From the NCBI RefSeq assembly GCF_032595875.1, contig NZ_CP132457.1, positions 310,001 to 374,000 of the forward strand: a stretch of DNA of 64,000 nucleotides, given 5' to 3'. This stretch comes from Borreliella andersonii. Its GTDB lineage: Bacteria > Spirochaetota > Spirochaetia > Borreliales > Borreliaceae. The position numbers and the translations under genes are program-made. Below, piece by piece: positions 17,508-26,221 of the stretch; the first letter of the stretch is position 1; each line of letters opens with the position of its first letter. The notes beneath the pieces were generated by a model. The model ran no database searches. It was given only the letters and a program-made list of their open reading frames with translations, and was not told the DNA's origin.

Positions 17508-18614
17508 CTAGAATATTATTCCATAAATTGTAATGTCTTTTTCCTTTGCAGAATTGATAACATCTTTATAAACAACAGACCCTCTTGGATACTCGTGAGG
17601 GGGTGAATCTCCTATAACAATAATAAATCTTCTTTCTGCCCGCCAATCAAACTGAGTCACAGCAGCATCAATGCCCTCAAACACAGCTTCTGGATAATCC
17701 CCGCCACCACCAACATTAACATACTTAAGAATGTTATTTAAATAAGGAATAGTATTAAAATCAAAAGCTTTGGTTAAAAAATCTTCAAGATAGTCTTTAT
17801 AAAAAACAAGACCTATTCTGTAGGATTTAAATTTTTGAAGTTGAGGTTCTATTATTGAAAACAAATGCTCTTTTAGAATCTCAATATTGCTTTTCATACT
17901 GTCAGTAACGTCAACAACAAGCACTAAATCTAAATCATAAACTGAATCTTCCGAGTTTTTCAAAATTTTATTTATTTTATTAACAATATCAATGCCATTA
18001 TTGGCAATAACAACCTCATCCGAAAATTTTGTAAAAGTATCTTTTAATTCATTAAATTCAATTTTACCTTGATTTTGGTCATCCTTGAAAAGCAATTCAT
18101 AAGCATTGTCTTGATACCTGCCCAAATAATCATTATATTTTTTTTCAAAAGATCTTATAGAAAACCAAAAGGGCTCTTTTTTGCTTTTTAATATTTCTAA
18201 GTCAATCTCACCACTTCTTGTTGAAAAATTTGGAAATCCATATTTTAATTTTTTTGGAATCAATATATGAAAAGCTTCTCCAAACTTTTTATTAGGAACA
18301 GGAGTGGAAGATGTCAACGATAAAAGCTCTTTATTCTTAATAACTCTTCCATTTAAAATCCGAATTTCATCTCCATTAATCTTATTATAACTTAATGTAC
18401 GAAATGAATAAGTGGCTACATCTTTTTTCTTATCAGGAATTTCAAAAGACTCCGTCAATATTACCGATTTGATTGCAGGTTTTTTTCTAATAAAAAGATG
18501 AAATCCTTCTTCATGAGCCTCAACATAAACATCATCAATACCTATTTTCAAAGAACTATCTTCAAATCCAAACAAATAAAAGCTAGCAAAAAGAAATAAA
18601 AAAATTTTCTTCAT
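17508..18614 (-). CDS. Exported von Willebrand factor A-domain protein
   Basis: 368 residues with signal peptide MKKIFLFLFASFYLFGF and no lipobox. The first 200 residues are beta-rich and unassigned. From about residue 222 a vWA domain begins: DLVLVVDVTDSMKSNIEIL has the metal site DxTxS, SYRIGLVFYKDY follows, then GGGGDYPEAVFEGIDAA and RRFIIVIGDSPPHEYP. The chain stops at TIYGIIF, the strand before the last helix of a normal vWA fold, so the domain is slightly short. It probably binds a protein ligand in the periplasm through a divalent cation. Downstream frames show no missing helix, so truncation seems native. By order BB0325. Confidence 0.85.
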   Translation of the reverse strand: MKKIFLFLFASFYLFGFEDSSLKIGIDDVYVEAHEEGFHLFIRKKPAIKSVILTESFEIPDKKKDVATYSFRTLSYNKINGDEIRILNGRVIKNKELLSLTSSTPVPNKKFGEAFHILIPKKLKYGFPNFSTRSGEIDLEILKSKKEPFWFSIRSFEKKYNDYLGRYQDNAYELLFKDDQNQGKIEFNELKDTFTKFSDEVVIANNGIDIVNKINKILKNSEDSVYDLDLVLVVDVTDSMKSNIEILKEHLFSIIEPQLQKFKSYRIGLVFYKDYLEDFLTKAFDFNTIPYLNNILKYVNVGGGGDYPEAVFEGIDAAVTQFDWRAERRFIIVIGDSPPHEYPRGSVVYKDVINSAKEKDITIYGIIF

Positions 18615-18663
18615 AAGGAAACCACCCTCATAAATAACTCAAAAGCAATAAACAGGATCATAA

Positions 18664-21477
18664 TTAAAGTTTTTCGGATAAATTTTCATAAAATAAAACA
18701 TTAAATTTAGAAAAACTATTCTTAAAAATATTTCTTAGATTTAAACTAGCAAGATCTTTTTTAACACTTTTTACCATATCTTCATTCCTATTTAATATAT
18801 CAAAAATCTTAGCTGATTCGCTTAAATTACTAACTCCAGAATTAAAAAGTTTAGTATCTCTTATGGATGAAAAAGAGGCCAGTACTTCTACAACACCAAG
18901 ATTATTATAAGTCTCAATTTCTTTTAATAAAAGAGTTTTATGATAATCATTTTCTTTGGGATTAAAATTCAAAACATTAGCCTTCTCTAGTTCTAAATTT
19001 TGCATAACCCTTAAATAATAGCTCCTAGAAGCTAAAAAGTCGCCCATCTTATAAAGAGTTAGAGCAATAGAATTTAAAACTTCGTTACTACTTGAAAACC
19101 CCGCCATACTCTCTACTTTAAATAAATACTTCAATGCATCATCATAATTATTTTCCCTGTAACTAAGCAGTCCAACTTTATAGTAAACATCTGGATAATT
19201 AACACCCTCATTTATTGCTAATTTGTAAGAAGATATCGCAGACTTAAAGTCATTCAAAGATCTAAGGATATCGCCTTGCTTTTCATAAATTGAAGAAATC
19301 TCCTTAGATCCTTTTATAAGATTATATTTTTTATAAAAAGAATAATCACTCAAAGCTAAACCAATAATATTGCTAGCCCTAAGAGAATCTTGAGATTTTT
19401 CATAAATGTCTGCTAAAATTTTATAAGCCAATATCTTCTCCCCAGCATCTTCAATTGAATTTTTATGCCTAAAACTATTTAATGCTTTAAGCAAATAAAC
19501 TTCTGCCTTTTTATAATCTCCTATATAATATGAATATCTTCCACTTTCAAAAAGTGCCTTGTCATAATTGGGATTTTTATTTAATATCTTTCTAAGGATG
19601 TATTCAATCTCTGAATTCATACTAACATTATTGTCAAGCTTAAAAATAGTTCTACCATCATTTCTTTTAAAATCAGAAAATTCCTTGTTCAATAAATTTG
19701 TTTGTCCATTAAGATAATTTAAATTTATAGCAAGATTATTTGCCCTTTGATTATAAGTTACAAAAGAAATATACTTGTCTATAAGCTTTTTAGCATATTT
19801 TGTGTAAACAACTTCATCAATATCTAGAATTCCATTTGACTTAATAAAATTATTAACATTGCTAGACTCGGTATCTAAATTAGCTTCAATATAAACATTA
19901 AAAAGTTTAAATAAAATTTCCTTTTTTTGTCCATATTTAGAAAGCACAACCGTATAGCTATTAATACTATCTTTATAGTAGTTAGAATTTGTCTTAGCCC
20001 ATTTAAAATAATTATCTCCCTTTAATACCAAAGCATCATAATCGTAAAGATCATAAGATATAACTTCATCAAGTATTGAATTAGCCTCAGAGTGCTCTCC
20101 AAGGCTAATTTTCATGGAAGCATACGAAATATACCCTTCCTTATTAAACTTTTTTCGTCTTCTAGTTGTAGAATTTTTAGAAAAAGGATTAATAGTAAAC
20201 AATTCCTCATACTTTTCTTCAGCACTATCAAAATCTCTAACGTCCTCAAACGCTTTAGCATAACTGACAAACCATTTATCATTGGGCCTAATATAATAAG
20301 CATCTCTAAAAATAGTCTTTGCAAGATCTCTTTTATTTGCATATATAGATTCTATGCCCTCTTTATACTTGCTCTCAGAGGCAACATAAAAAAATACTAC
20401 ATCTACTATAAGGTACAAAGAAACTAAAACCAAAACAACAAAAATAGAAGCTACTTTTATCAAAGGTAGCAAAGCCCTTGAGACTCTATAGCTTAATTTT
20501 TGCTGAAGCTTGCTAAATTCTTCTGCCTTAAAATAAATTACAGGCAATTTAATAGATCGCCCAACAATATCTCCTACAAATTTAGCAATAAATTTCAACC
20601 TTTTTTTGTTTTTCTCAACAAGATCAATTAATGCTTCAAGCTTAAACCTTGAAACATTTTCTTTAGTTAAAGCCTCAGCAATTGCAATCCTTAAATTTCT
20701 AGGATAGGAATTTAAATGTTTTAAAAATAATGGATAATTAACCTTAAATTCAAAACGTTTAAAATTTGCATTTTGATCATACTCTAAAAATTTAAAATCA
20801 TCTGCAACATTTTCAAAATCATCCTCATCGGTACTTAAATTTAAACCATCTTCAACAAACATTTCTGATTGTTCGTTTGGTTGGTTTTTGCCATTTCCCG
20901 TATCATCAATATTAAACTCATTCAATTTATTAAATTCATCAGATTGTAAAAAATTATCATCTCCTGAAACAGAAGAATCATTGTTGGTTTTAAAAAAATT
21001 ATTATTGCCTTGATTGTTAATCAATTCCTCAGAACTTAATTCTGAGGAATTGATTAACTTATCAAAATCAAGCTTAGAAGCAACTTCTAAATCAATAGAA
21101 TTATCATCAAGAACTTTGTCAATATCATTCTCAAAAGAATCGCTAGAAGAAACATCAAAATCCTTATTTAAAGTTGAAAGCTCTGAATCTACATCAACCC
21201 TCAAGTCAGAACCATTTAAAGGTAAATTATCATTAAAAATGTCAGAATAAGGCAATTTATCCTCACTCTCAAGAGCATCAAGCATAAAATTTAAATCAGG
21301 TTCATCATCATTTTCCTCTAAAGCAAGATCTTCCTCTATCCAAGGAACAATACTCTCTCCAGGCTCAGGAAGCTTAACATCCATACTCACGCCAAAAGAT
21401 TCTTTAGACAATCTTTCATTAGAAAGATTGTCTAATATTTCTCTTTTAAACTGTATTATCTTATCTACATCAGGCAT
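18664..21477 (-). CDS. flcA: FlcA, flagellar collar TPR protein (BB0326)
   Basis: 937 residues in three parts: an acidic, low-complexity N-terminus (about 1-235) rich in Asp/Ser/Asn/Glu; a region with one membrane helix at about 337-362 (VASIFVVLVLVSLYLIVDVV); and a long periplasmic series of TPRs, for example KALFESGRYSYYIGDYKKAE and VYYKVGLLSYRENNYDDALK. In B. burgdorferi BB0326 is required for the periplasmic flagellar collar and for assembly of the stators, and was named FlcA (established). A 19-bp hairpin lies in the coding sequence of the acidic part. It is transcribed leftward between the acyltransferase and the vWA gene. Confidence 0.93.
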   Translation of the reverse strand: MPDVDKIIQFKREILDNLSNERLSKESFGVSMDVKLPEPGESIVPWIEEDLALEENDDEPDLNFMLDALESEDKLPYSDIFNDNLPLNGSDLRVDVDSELSTLNKDFDVSSSDSFENDIDKVLDDNSIDLEVASKLDFDKLINSSELSSEELINNQGNNNFFKTNNDSSVSGDDNFLQSDEFNKLNEFNIDDTGNGKNQPNEQSEMFVEDGLNLSTDEDDFENVADDFKFLEYDQNANFKRFEFKVNYPLFLKHLNSYPRNLRIAIAEALTKENVSRFKLEALIDLVEKNKKRLKFIAKFVGDIVGRSIKLPVIYFKAEEFSKLQQKLSYRVSRALLPLIKVASIFVVLVLVSLYLIVDVVFFYVASESKYKEGIESIYANKRDLAKTIFRDAYYIRPNDKWFVSYAKAFEDVRDFDSAEEKYEELFTINPFSKNSTTRRRKKFNKEGYISYASMKISLGEHSEANSILDEVISYDLYDYDALVLKGDNYFKWAKTNSNYYKDSINSYTVVLSKYGQKKEILFKLFNVYIEANLDTESSNVNNFIKSNGILDIDEVVYTKYAKKLIDKYISFVTYNQRANNLAINLNYLNGQTNLLNKEFSDFKRNDGRTIFKLDNNVSMNSEIEYILRKILNKNPNYDKALFESGRYSYYIGDYKKAEVYLLKALNSFRHKNSIEDAGEKILAYKILADIYEKSQDSLRASNIIGLALSDYSFYKKYNLIKGSKEISSIYEKQGDILRSLNDFKSAISSYKLAINEGVNYPDVYYKVGLLSYRENNYDDALKYLFKVESMAGFSSSNEVLNSIALTLYKMGDFLASRSYYLRVMQNLELEKANVLNFNPKENDYHKTLLLKEIETYNNLGVVEVLASFSSIRDTKLFNSGVSNLSESAKIFDILNRNEDMVKSVKKDLASLNLRNIFKNSFSKFNVLFYENLSEKL
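21016..21058. repeat. 19-bp perfect inverted repeat inside flcA
   Basis: GTTAATCAATTCCTCAGAA (21016-21034) and its exact complement (21040-21058) flank the 5-base loop CTTAA. In the flcA message this is a long hairpin at about codons 140-155, in the part that encodes INSSELSSEELIN. No other coding stretch I inspected in the window has a perfect palindrome of this length. Confidence 0.85.
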
Positions 21478-21497
21478 ATTGCAACCAAATCCCTAGC

Positions 21498-22394
21498 TTA
21501 TAAAAAACTTTTTTTATAAAATTCATAACCTTCTGCATGAAGAACATTAAAACGATTTTCTAAATCCTCAGCAATTTTTAAACCCAAAACTTCCTTTGTA
21601 ATCTCTGTCTGAGAATCTTTCAAAGTGTTTAAAATTTCATCCCTATACTCAACAATACTTACAACCTTGTCAGTATTATATATAAGGGAATCCCTTTTAA
21701 AAACATCGTGAGACATATCTCCATCCTCAGAAACTTCCAAAACATTTCCATTGACTCCAATCATCAAATAATAATCAAAAATTTTAAAATAATTGACAAT
21801 TTCTAAAATTATTTTTTTTGTTTCAGGTTTTCCTTTTCTATACCTAGTAGCAGTAGGAAAAATAAGTATAATGTACCCACTATTTTTCTTTTCATAAATA
21901 TATTTCATAGAATTAGCATTAAAAACACGTCTTTGCCTAGCATGTTCTAAACCAACCCCAACAAATGCATGCGGTGGATACACTAATATTGCATTGTATC
22001 CCAAAGAAAGAGTCTTAACAAATAAATTATCTCTGAAAAGCTTAACTCCAGCTATCGGAATAATATGATCTGCAATATCACGATAACCCATTTTGTAAAG
22101 TAAAAATTGGAAACAAGGAAAATCAAAATTACTATAATGCTCCATTAATATAATTGAAGACTTGCCAGATTTAGTTTTTTGGTAAAGTTCTAAAATATTT
22201 TGCATGCCAACAATGGTTGATCCACTCTCAAGAAGCCTTTCTATCATTCTATCTGCCAATCTTCTACTATTATAATCTGCACTTCGATAAGATTTATCTA
22301 AATAATTAACATTTTCAACAGACTTAAATTGACTTACAAAGTCGCTTTCCATGTCTTTAAAATATTTATCAAAACTTTCATTTTGTACAAACAT
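21498..22394 (-). CDS. Glycerol-3-phosphate acyltransferase-like protein
   Basis: 298 residues of the PlsC/PlsB acyltransferase superfamily. Motif I is EHYSNFDFPCF (HxxxxD with His and Asp kept), motif II is around GVKLFRDNLFVK, and motif III is ILIFPTATRYRKG in place of the usual FPEGTRS. There is no membrane helix. Annotated in the genus as glycerol-3-phosphate O-acyltransferase (BB0327 by order), which would make it part of phospholipid synthesis; the exact acceptor cannot be read from the motifs. It lies 20 bases upstream of flcA on the same strand, so the two are probably cotranscribed. Confidence 0.8.
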   Translation of the reverse strand: MFVQNESFDKYFKDMESDFVSQFKSVENVNYLDKSYRSADYNSRRLADRMIERLLESGSTIVGMQNILELYQKTKSGKSSIILMEHYSNFDFPCFQFLLYKMGYRDIADHIIPIAGVKLFRDNLFVKTLSLGYNAILVYPPHAFVGVGLEHARQRRVFNANSMKYIYEKKNSGYIILIFPTATRYRKGKPETKKIILEIVNYFKIFDYYLMIGVNGNVLEVSEDGDMSHDVFKRDSLIYNTDKVVSIVEYRDEILNTLKDSQTEITKEVLGLKIAEDLENRFNVLHAEGYEFYKKSFL

Positions 22395-22812
22395 AAAATA
22401 AGCACCCTTTAAAGCATTCTATGTTGCTAATTAACCATTAGTTACATTATTTTATTTACTAAAAACAAAAAACTCTACAAGACTAACAATAAATAACTAA
22501 TATTAAACAAGCATACATTTTTGAAAACATTTCACACCATTATACCTTATTTGCTACACAAATTAAAGTAAAATTGTAGTTTGCAAAAATAGACAAATAA
22601 TACTAAGAACTATTTAAGTTATAAGACTTTTTTTATTGTAAGAATTAAAGTAAAATTTAAATACAAAACAAATCAAAGTAAGACAAATCAAAGTACTGGA
22701 GGCATACATATTTAAAATTAAAACAAAAATAAATATTCTTTATTAAAATTTATTAAAGAAATTAATAAAGAACGAAAACAAAAAATATAAAATATTGAAA
22801 AAGGAAAATCCC
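22395..22812. promoter_or_regulatory. Regulatory region upstream of oppA1 with short direct repeats
   Basis: This 418-base gap between divergent genes contains no gene. AATTAAAGTAAAATT occurs twice (22561-22575 and 22643-22657), and ACAAATCAAAGTA occurs twice 15 bases apart (22668-22680, 22683-22695). All four share the core WAAAGTA. TTGTAA at 22636-22641 with TAAATA 16 bases later is a weak promoter candidate. A strong GGAGG at 22698-22702 has no ATG/GTG/TTG behind it. Confidence 0.4.
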
Positions 22813-24384
22813 ATGAAGTATACAAAAATAGCCTTAATGCTAATAATTTTCTTTTTAATAGCGTGTGCTAATAATGCCAAAAAAGAAAAAATAGTTTTCA
22901 GAGTATCAAACTTAAACGAACCATCATCACTTGATCCTCAACTCTCAACAGACCTTTACAGTAGCAATATTATTGCAAACCTATTCTTAGGCCTAGCGGT
23001 AAAAGATTCTCAAACTGGAAAATATAAACCAGGACTTGCAAAAAGTTGGAATATTTCTGAGGATGGAATTATTTACACATTTAACTTAAGAGAAGATATA
23101 GTTTGGAGCGATGGAGTTCCCATTACTGCTGAAGAGATAAAAAAATCATATCTAAGAATTCTAAATAAAAAAACAGCTGCAATGTATGCTAATTTAATAA
23201 AATCTACAATAAAAAATGCACAAGAATATTATGATGAAACAGTACCTGAATCTGGGCTTGGCATAAAAGCTATTGACAGCAAAACCTTAGAGATAACATT
23301 AACATCTCCAAAGCCTTATTTTCCCGATATGCTGACAAACACAGCATATATACCAGTTCCAATGCATATTGTTGAAAAATATGGAGAAAATTGGACAAAT
23401 CCTGAAAACATGGTTGTTAGTGGTGCATACAAACTTAAAGAAAGATCAATTAACGATAAAATCGTAATAGAAAAAAATGATAAATACTATAATGCAAAAA
23501 ATGTAGAAATTGATGAAGTAATATTTTATCCAACAGAAGGCAGCGTAGCTTACAATATGTATATAAATGGTGAAATCGATTTTCTACAAGGAGCAGAAAA
23601 GAATAATTTGGAAGAAATTAAAATAAGAGATGATTATTACTCCGGATTAAAAAATGGCATGGCATACATAGCATTCAATATAACAATAAAACCATTAGAC
23701 AATTTAAAAGTTAGACAGGCCATCTCCCTTGCTATTGACAGAGAAACTTTAACTAAAGTAGTTTTAAAGGGAAGTGCAGCCCCAACAAGAAACCTAACTC
23801 CAAAATTTGATGATTATTCTTATGGAAAAAATTTAATACTATTTGATCCTGAGAATGCAAAAAAACTTTTAGCCGAAGCTGGGTATCCGGATGGGAAAGG
23901 ATTTCCCACATTAAAATTTAAAATATCAGGAGGAAGACCAACAACAGCAGAATTCTTACAAGAACAATTTAAAAAAATATTAAACATTAACTTAGAAATC
24001 GAAAATGAAGAATGGACAACATTTTTAGGAAGCAGAAGAACTGGAAATTACCAAATGTCAAGCGTGGGATGGATAGGAGACTATTTCGACCCTTTAACAT
24101 TCTTAGACAGCTTATTTACAACAGAAAATCACTTTTTCGGAGCATACAAATATTCAAACAAAGAGTATGATGCTTTAATAAAAAAATCTAATTTTGAACT
24201 TGATCCAATAAAAAGACAAGACATTTTAAGACAAGCTGAAGAGATAATAGTAGAAAAAGACTTTCCTATGATACCTTTATACATACCTAAATCCCATTAC
24301 CTTTTCAGAAACGATAAATGGACAGGATGGATACCAAATATTGCAGAAAGCTATTTATATGAAGATATTAAAACTAAAAAATAA
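22813..24384 (+). CDS. oppA1: OppA1, oligopeptide-binding lipoprotein
   Basis: Periplasmic lipoprotein that delivers oligopeptides to the OppBCDF permease. From the ATG at 22813 it has 523 residues, with lipobox LIAC (Cys18). The SBP_bac_5 fold is clear: SSLDPQLSTDLYS, then YTFNLREDIVWSDGVPITAEE (strongly conserved in the family), and IAFNITIKPLDNLKVRQAIS. AAGGA (22801-22805) lies 7 bases before this ATG; a TTG at 22795 overlaps the ribosome site and is rejected. First of three tandem paralogues; Borrelia OppA1-3 differ in peptide preference and regulation (established). A hairpin follows the gene. Confidence 0.95.
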   Translation: MKYTKIALMLIIFFLIACANNAKKEKIVFRVSNLNEPSSLDPQLSTDLYSSNIIANLFLGLAVKDSQTGKYKPGLAKSWNISEDGIIYTFNLREDIVWSDGVPITAEEIKKSYLRILNKKTAAMYANLIKSTIKNAQEYYDETVPESGLGIKAIDSKTLEITLTSPKPYFPDMLTNTAYIPVPMHIVEKYGENWTNPENMVVSGAYKLKERSINDKIVIEKNDKYYNAKNVEIDEVIFYPTEGSVAYNMYINGEIDFLQGAEKNNLEEIKIRDDYYSGLKNGMAYIAFNITIKPLDNLKVRQAISLAIDRETLTKVVLKGSAAPTRNLTPKFDDYSYGKNLILFDPENAKKLLAEAGYPDGKGFPTLKFKISGGRPTTAEFLQEQFKKILNINLEIENEEWTTFLGSRRTGNYQMSSVGWIGDYFDPLTFLDSLFTTENHFFGAYKYSNKEYDALIKKSNFELDPIKRQDILRQAEEIIVEKDFPMIPLYIPKSHYLFRNDKWTGWIPNIAESYLYEDIKTKK

Positions 24385-24401
24385 TAAAATTAAGTAAAAT
24401 A

Positions 24402-24432
24402 AGTAATTTTAAAATTAAGATTTAAAATTACT
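24402..24432 (+). other. 12-bp hairpin between oppA1 and oppA2
   Basis: AGTAATTTTAAA (24402-24413) pairs perfectly with TTTAAAATTACT (24421-24432) around a 7-base loop. It starts 17 bases after the oppA1 stop. No U-tract follows and the stem is AT-rich, so it is more likely an mRNA 3'-end or processing structure than a classical terminator. Confidence 0.55.
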
Positions 24433-24504
24433 ATCTAAAGAAAGGCAGTTATAAAATTAAATTTAAATTTTAAAGCAAACTTTAAAATGGAGGTATAAAA
24501 AATT

Positions 24505-26091
24505 ATGAAATTACAAAAGTCATTATTTTTAATAATATTTTTTCTAACTTTTCTTTGTTGCAATAACAAGGAAAGAACAGAAGGAGTATCATTTAAAATA
24601 AGCTTGGGAGCAGAGCCAAGCAGTCTTGACCCTCAATTAGCAGACGACAATGTCGCATCAAAAATGTTAGACACAATGTTTAGAGGGCTTGTTACAGGAG
24701 ACCCTAATACAGGAGGAAATAAACCAGGACTTGCAACAGGGTGGGATATTTCTCCTGACGGAACAGTTTACACATTTAACCTAAGAGAAAAAATCACCTG
24801 GAGTGACGGAGTTGCAATCACCGCAGAAGGAATTAGAAAATCTTATCTTAGAATTTTAAATAAAGAAACTGGCTCAAAGTACGTTGAAATGGTTAAATCA
24901 ACGATTAAAAATGGTCAAAAATATTTTGATGGAGAAGTGTCTGACTCTGAACTTGGAATTAAGGCAATTAACGAAAAAACATTGGAAATAACACTAGAAT
25001 CACCAAAACCTTATTTTATTGACATGTTAGTACACCAATCATTCATTCCAGTACCAATTCATGTTACTGAAAAATACGGACAAAGCTGGACAAACCCTGA
25101 AAACATGGTCACAAGCGGTCCTTTTAAATTAAAAGAAAGAGTTCCCAACGAAAAATATGTCTTTGAAAAAAATGATAAATACTACAACTCACCTGAAGTA
25201 GAATTAGGTGAGATTACATTTTATACGACAAATGACAACTCAACAGCATATAAAATGTATGAAAATGAAGAACTAGATGCAATCTTTGGTTCCATACCGC
25301 CAGATCTAATCAAAGATCTAAAATTAAGAAGCGATTATTACTCATCAGCTGTTAATGCCATATACTTTTACGCATTTAATACGCACATCAAACCACTTGA
25401 CAACGTTAACATTAGAAAAGCCTTAACTCTTGCTATTGACAGAGAAACGCTTACATACAAAGTTCTTGACAACGGAACCACCCCTACAAGAAGAGCAACT
25501 CCCAACTTTAGTTCATACTCTTATGCAAAAAGTTTAGAATTATTTAATCCCGAAATTGCAAAGACCCTTCTAGCTGAAGCCGGGTATCCTAATGGCAATG
25601 GATTTCCAATTTTAAAGTTAAAATACAATACAAATGAATCAAATAAAAAAATCTGTGAATTTATTCAAAACCAATGGAAAAAAAATTTAAATATTGATGT
25701 GGAACTTGAAAACGAAGAATGGACAACATACTTAAACACTAAAGCAAATGGGAATTATGAAATAGCAAGATCAGGATGGATAGGCGATTACGCTGATCCT
25801 TTGACATTTTTAAACATATTCACACAAGGATACACACAATTCTCATCACACAATTACTCAAACCCAGAATACAACGAGCTTATAAAAAAATCCGATCTTG
25901 AGCTTGATCCAATAAAAAGACAAGACATCTTAAGACAAGCAGAAGAGATAATTATTGAAAAAGATTTTCCAATAGCCCCAATATACATATATGGAAATAG
26001 TTACCTTTTCAGAAATGACAAATGGACAGGCTGGAATACCAATATTTTAGAAAGATTTGATTTATCTCAACTAAAATTAAAAAATAAATAA
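24505..26091 (+). CDS. oppA2: OppA2, oligopeptide-binding lipoprotein
   Basis: 528 residues, second of three tandem OppA paralogues. The signal MKLQKSLFLIIFFLTFLCCNN has two adjacent Cys (18, 19), of which the first is the likely lipidation site. Family blocks are present: SSLDPQLADDNVASKMLDT, YTFNLREKITWSDGVAITAE, YFYAFNTHIKPLDN and AEAGYPNGNGFP. A strong GGAGG lies 9-10 bases before the ATG. It differs from OppA1 and OppA3 mainly in the second lobe, where ligand specificity sits. A hairpin terminator follows at 26116-26150, with a T-tract, which would reduce read-through to oppA3. Confidence 0.95.
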   Translation: MKLQKSLFLIIFFLTFLCCNNKERTEGVSFKISLGAEPSSLDPQLADDNVASKMLDTMFRGLVTGDPNTGGNKPGLATGWDISPDGTVYTFNLREKITWSDGVAITAEGIRKSYLRILNKETGSKYVEMVKSTIKNGQKYFDGEVSDSELGIKAINEKTLEITLESPKPYFIDMLVHQSFIPVPIHVTEKYGQSWTNPENMVTSGPFKLKERVPNEKYVFEKNDKYYNSPEVELGEITFYTTNDNSTAYKMYENEELDAIFGSIPPDLIKDLKLRSDYYSSAVNAIYFYAFNTHIKPLDNVNIRKALTLAIDRETLTYKVLDNGTTPTRRATPNFSSYSYAKSLELFNPEIAKTLLAEAGYPNGNGFPILKLKYNTNESNKKICEFIQNQWKKNLNIDVELENEEWTTYLNTKANGNYEIARSGWIGDYADPLTFLNIFTQGYTQFSSHNYSNPEYNELIKKSDLELDPIKRQDILRQAEEIIIEKDFPIAPIYIYGNSYLFRNDKWTGWNTNILERFDLSQLKLKNK

Positions 26092-26115
26092 TTAATATTT
26101 AATTTAATCAAATAC

Positions 26116-26150
26116 AAATCGTCCATTAAATTGTTTCTTATGGACGATTT
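26116..26150 (+). terminator. Rho-independent terminator after oppA2
   Basis: AAATCGTCCAT (26116-26126) pairs with ATGGACGATTT (26140-26150), 11 bp with a 13-base loop, followed by TTATT. The stem contains the only GC-rich core in this gap. It lies 25 bases after the oppA2 stop. A TTGACT at 26154-26159, just behind it, may be the -35 of an oppA3 promoter, but a good -10 at proper spacing is lacking. Confidence 0.75.
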
Positions 26151-26221
26151 TTATTGACTTTCTTATAAAAAAAAGATAGCTTAAAATTTATAAATAATTT
26201 TAATTTGGGGAAAAGGTTAAT

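Noticed and set aside
17487..17530. Frameshift at the end of the vWA gene
   Set aside because: I read the other frames after the stop and found only short, stop-rich sequence with no vWA helix.
20092..20427. Plus-strand open frame opposite flcA
   Set aside because: Antisense shadow of the TPR region of flcA, with no start signal and no family match.
22795..22812. TTG start for oppA1
   Set aside because: It overlaps the AAGGA that serves the ATG at 22813, and the shorter form has a normal lipoprotein signal.
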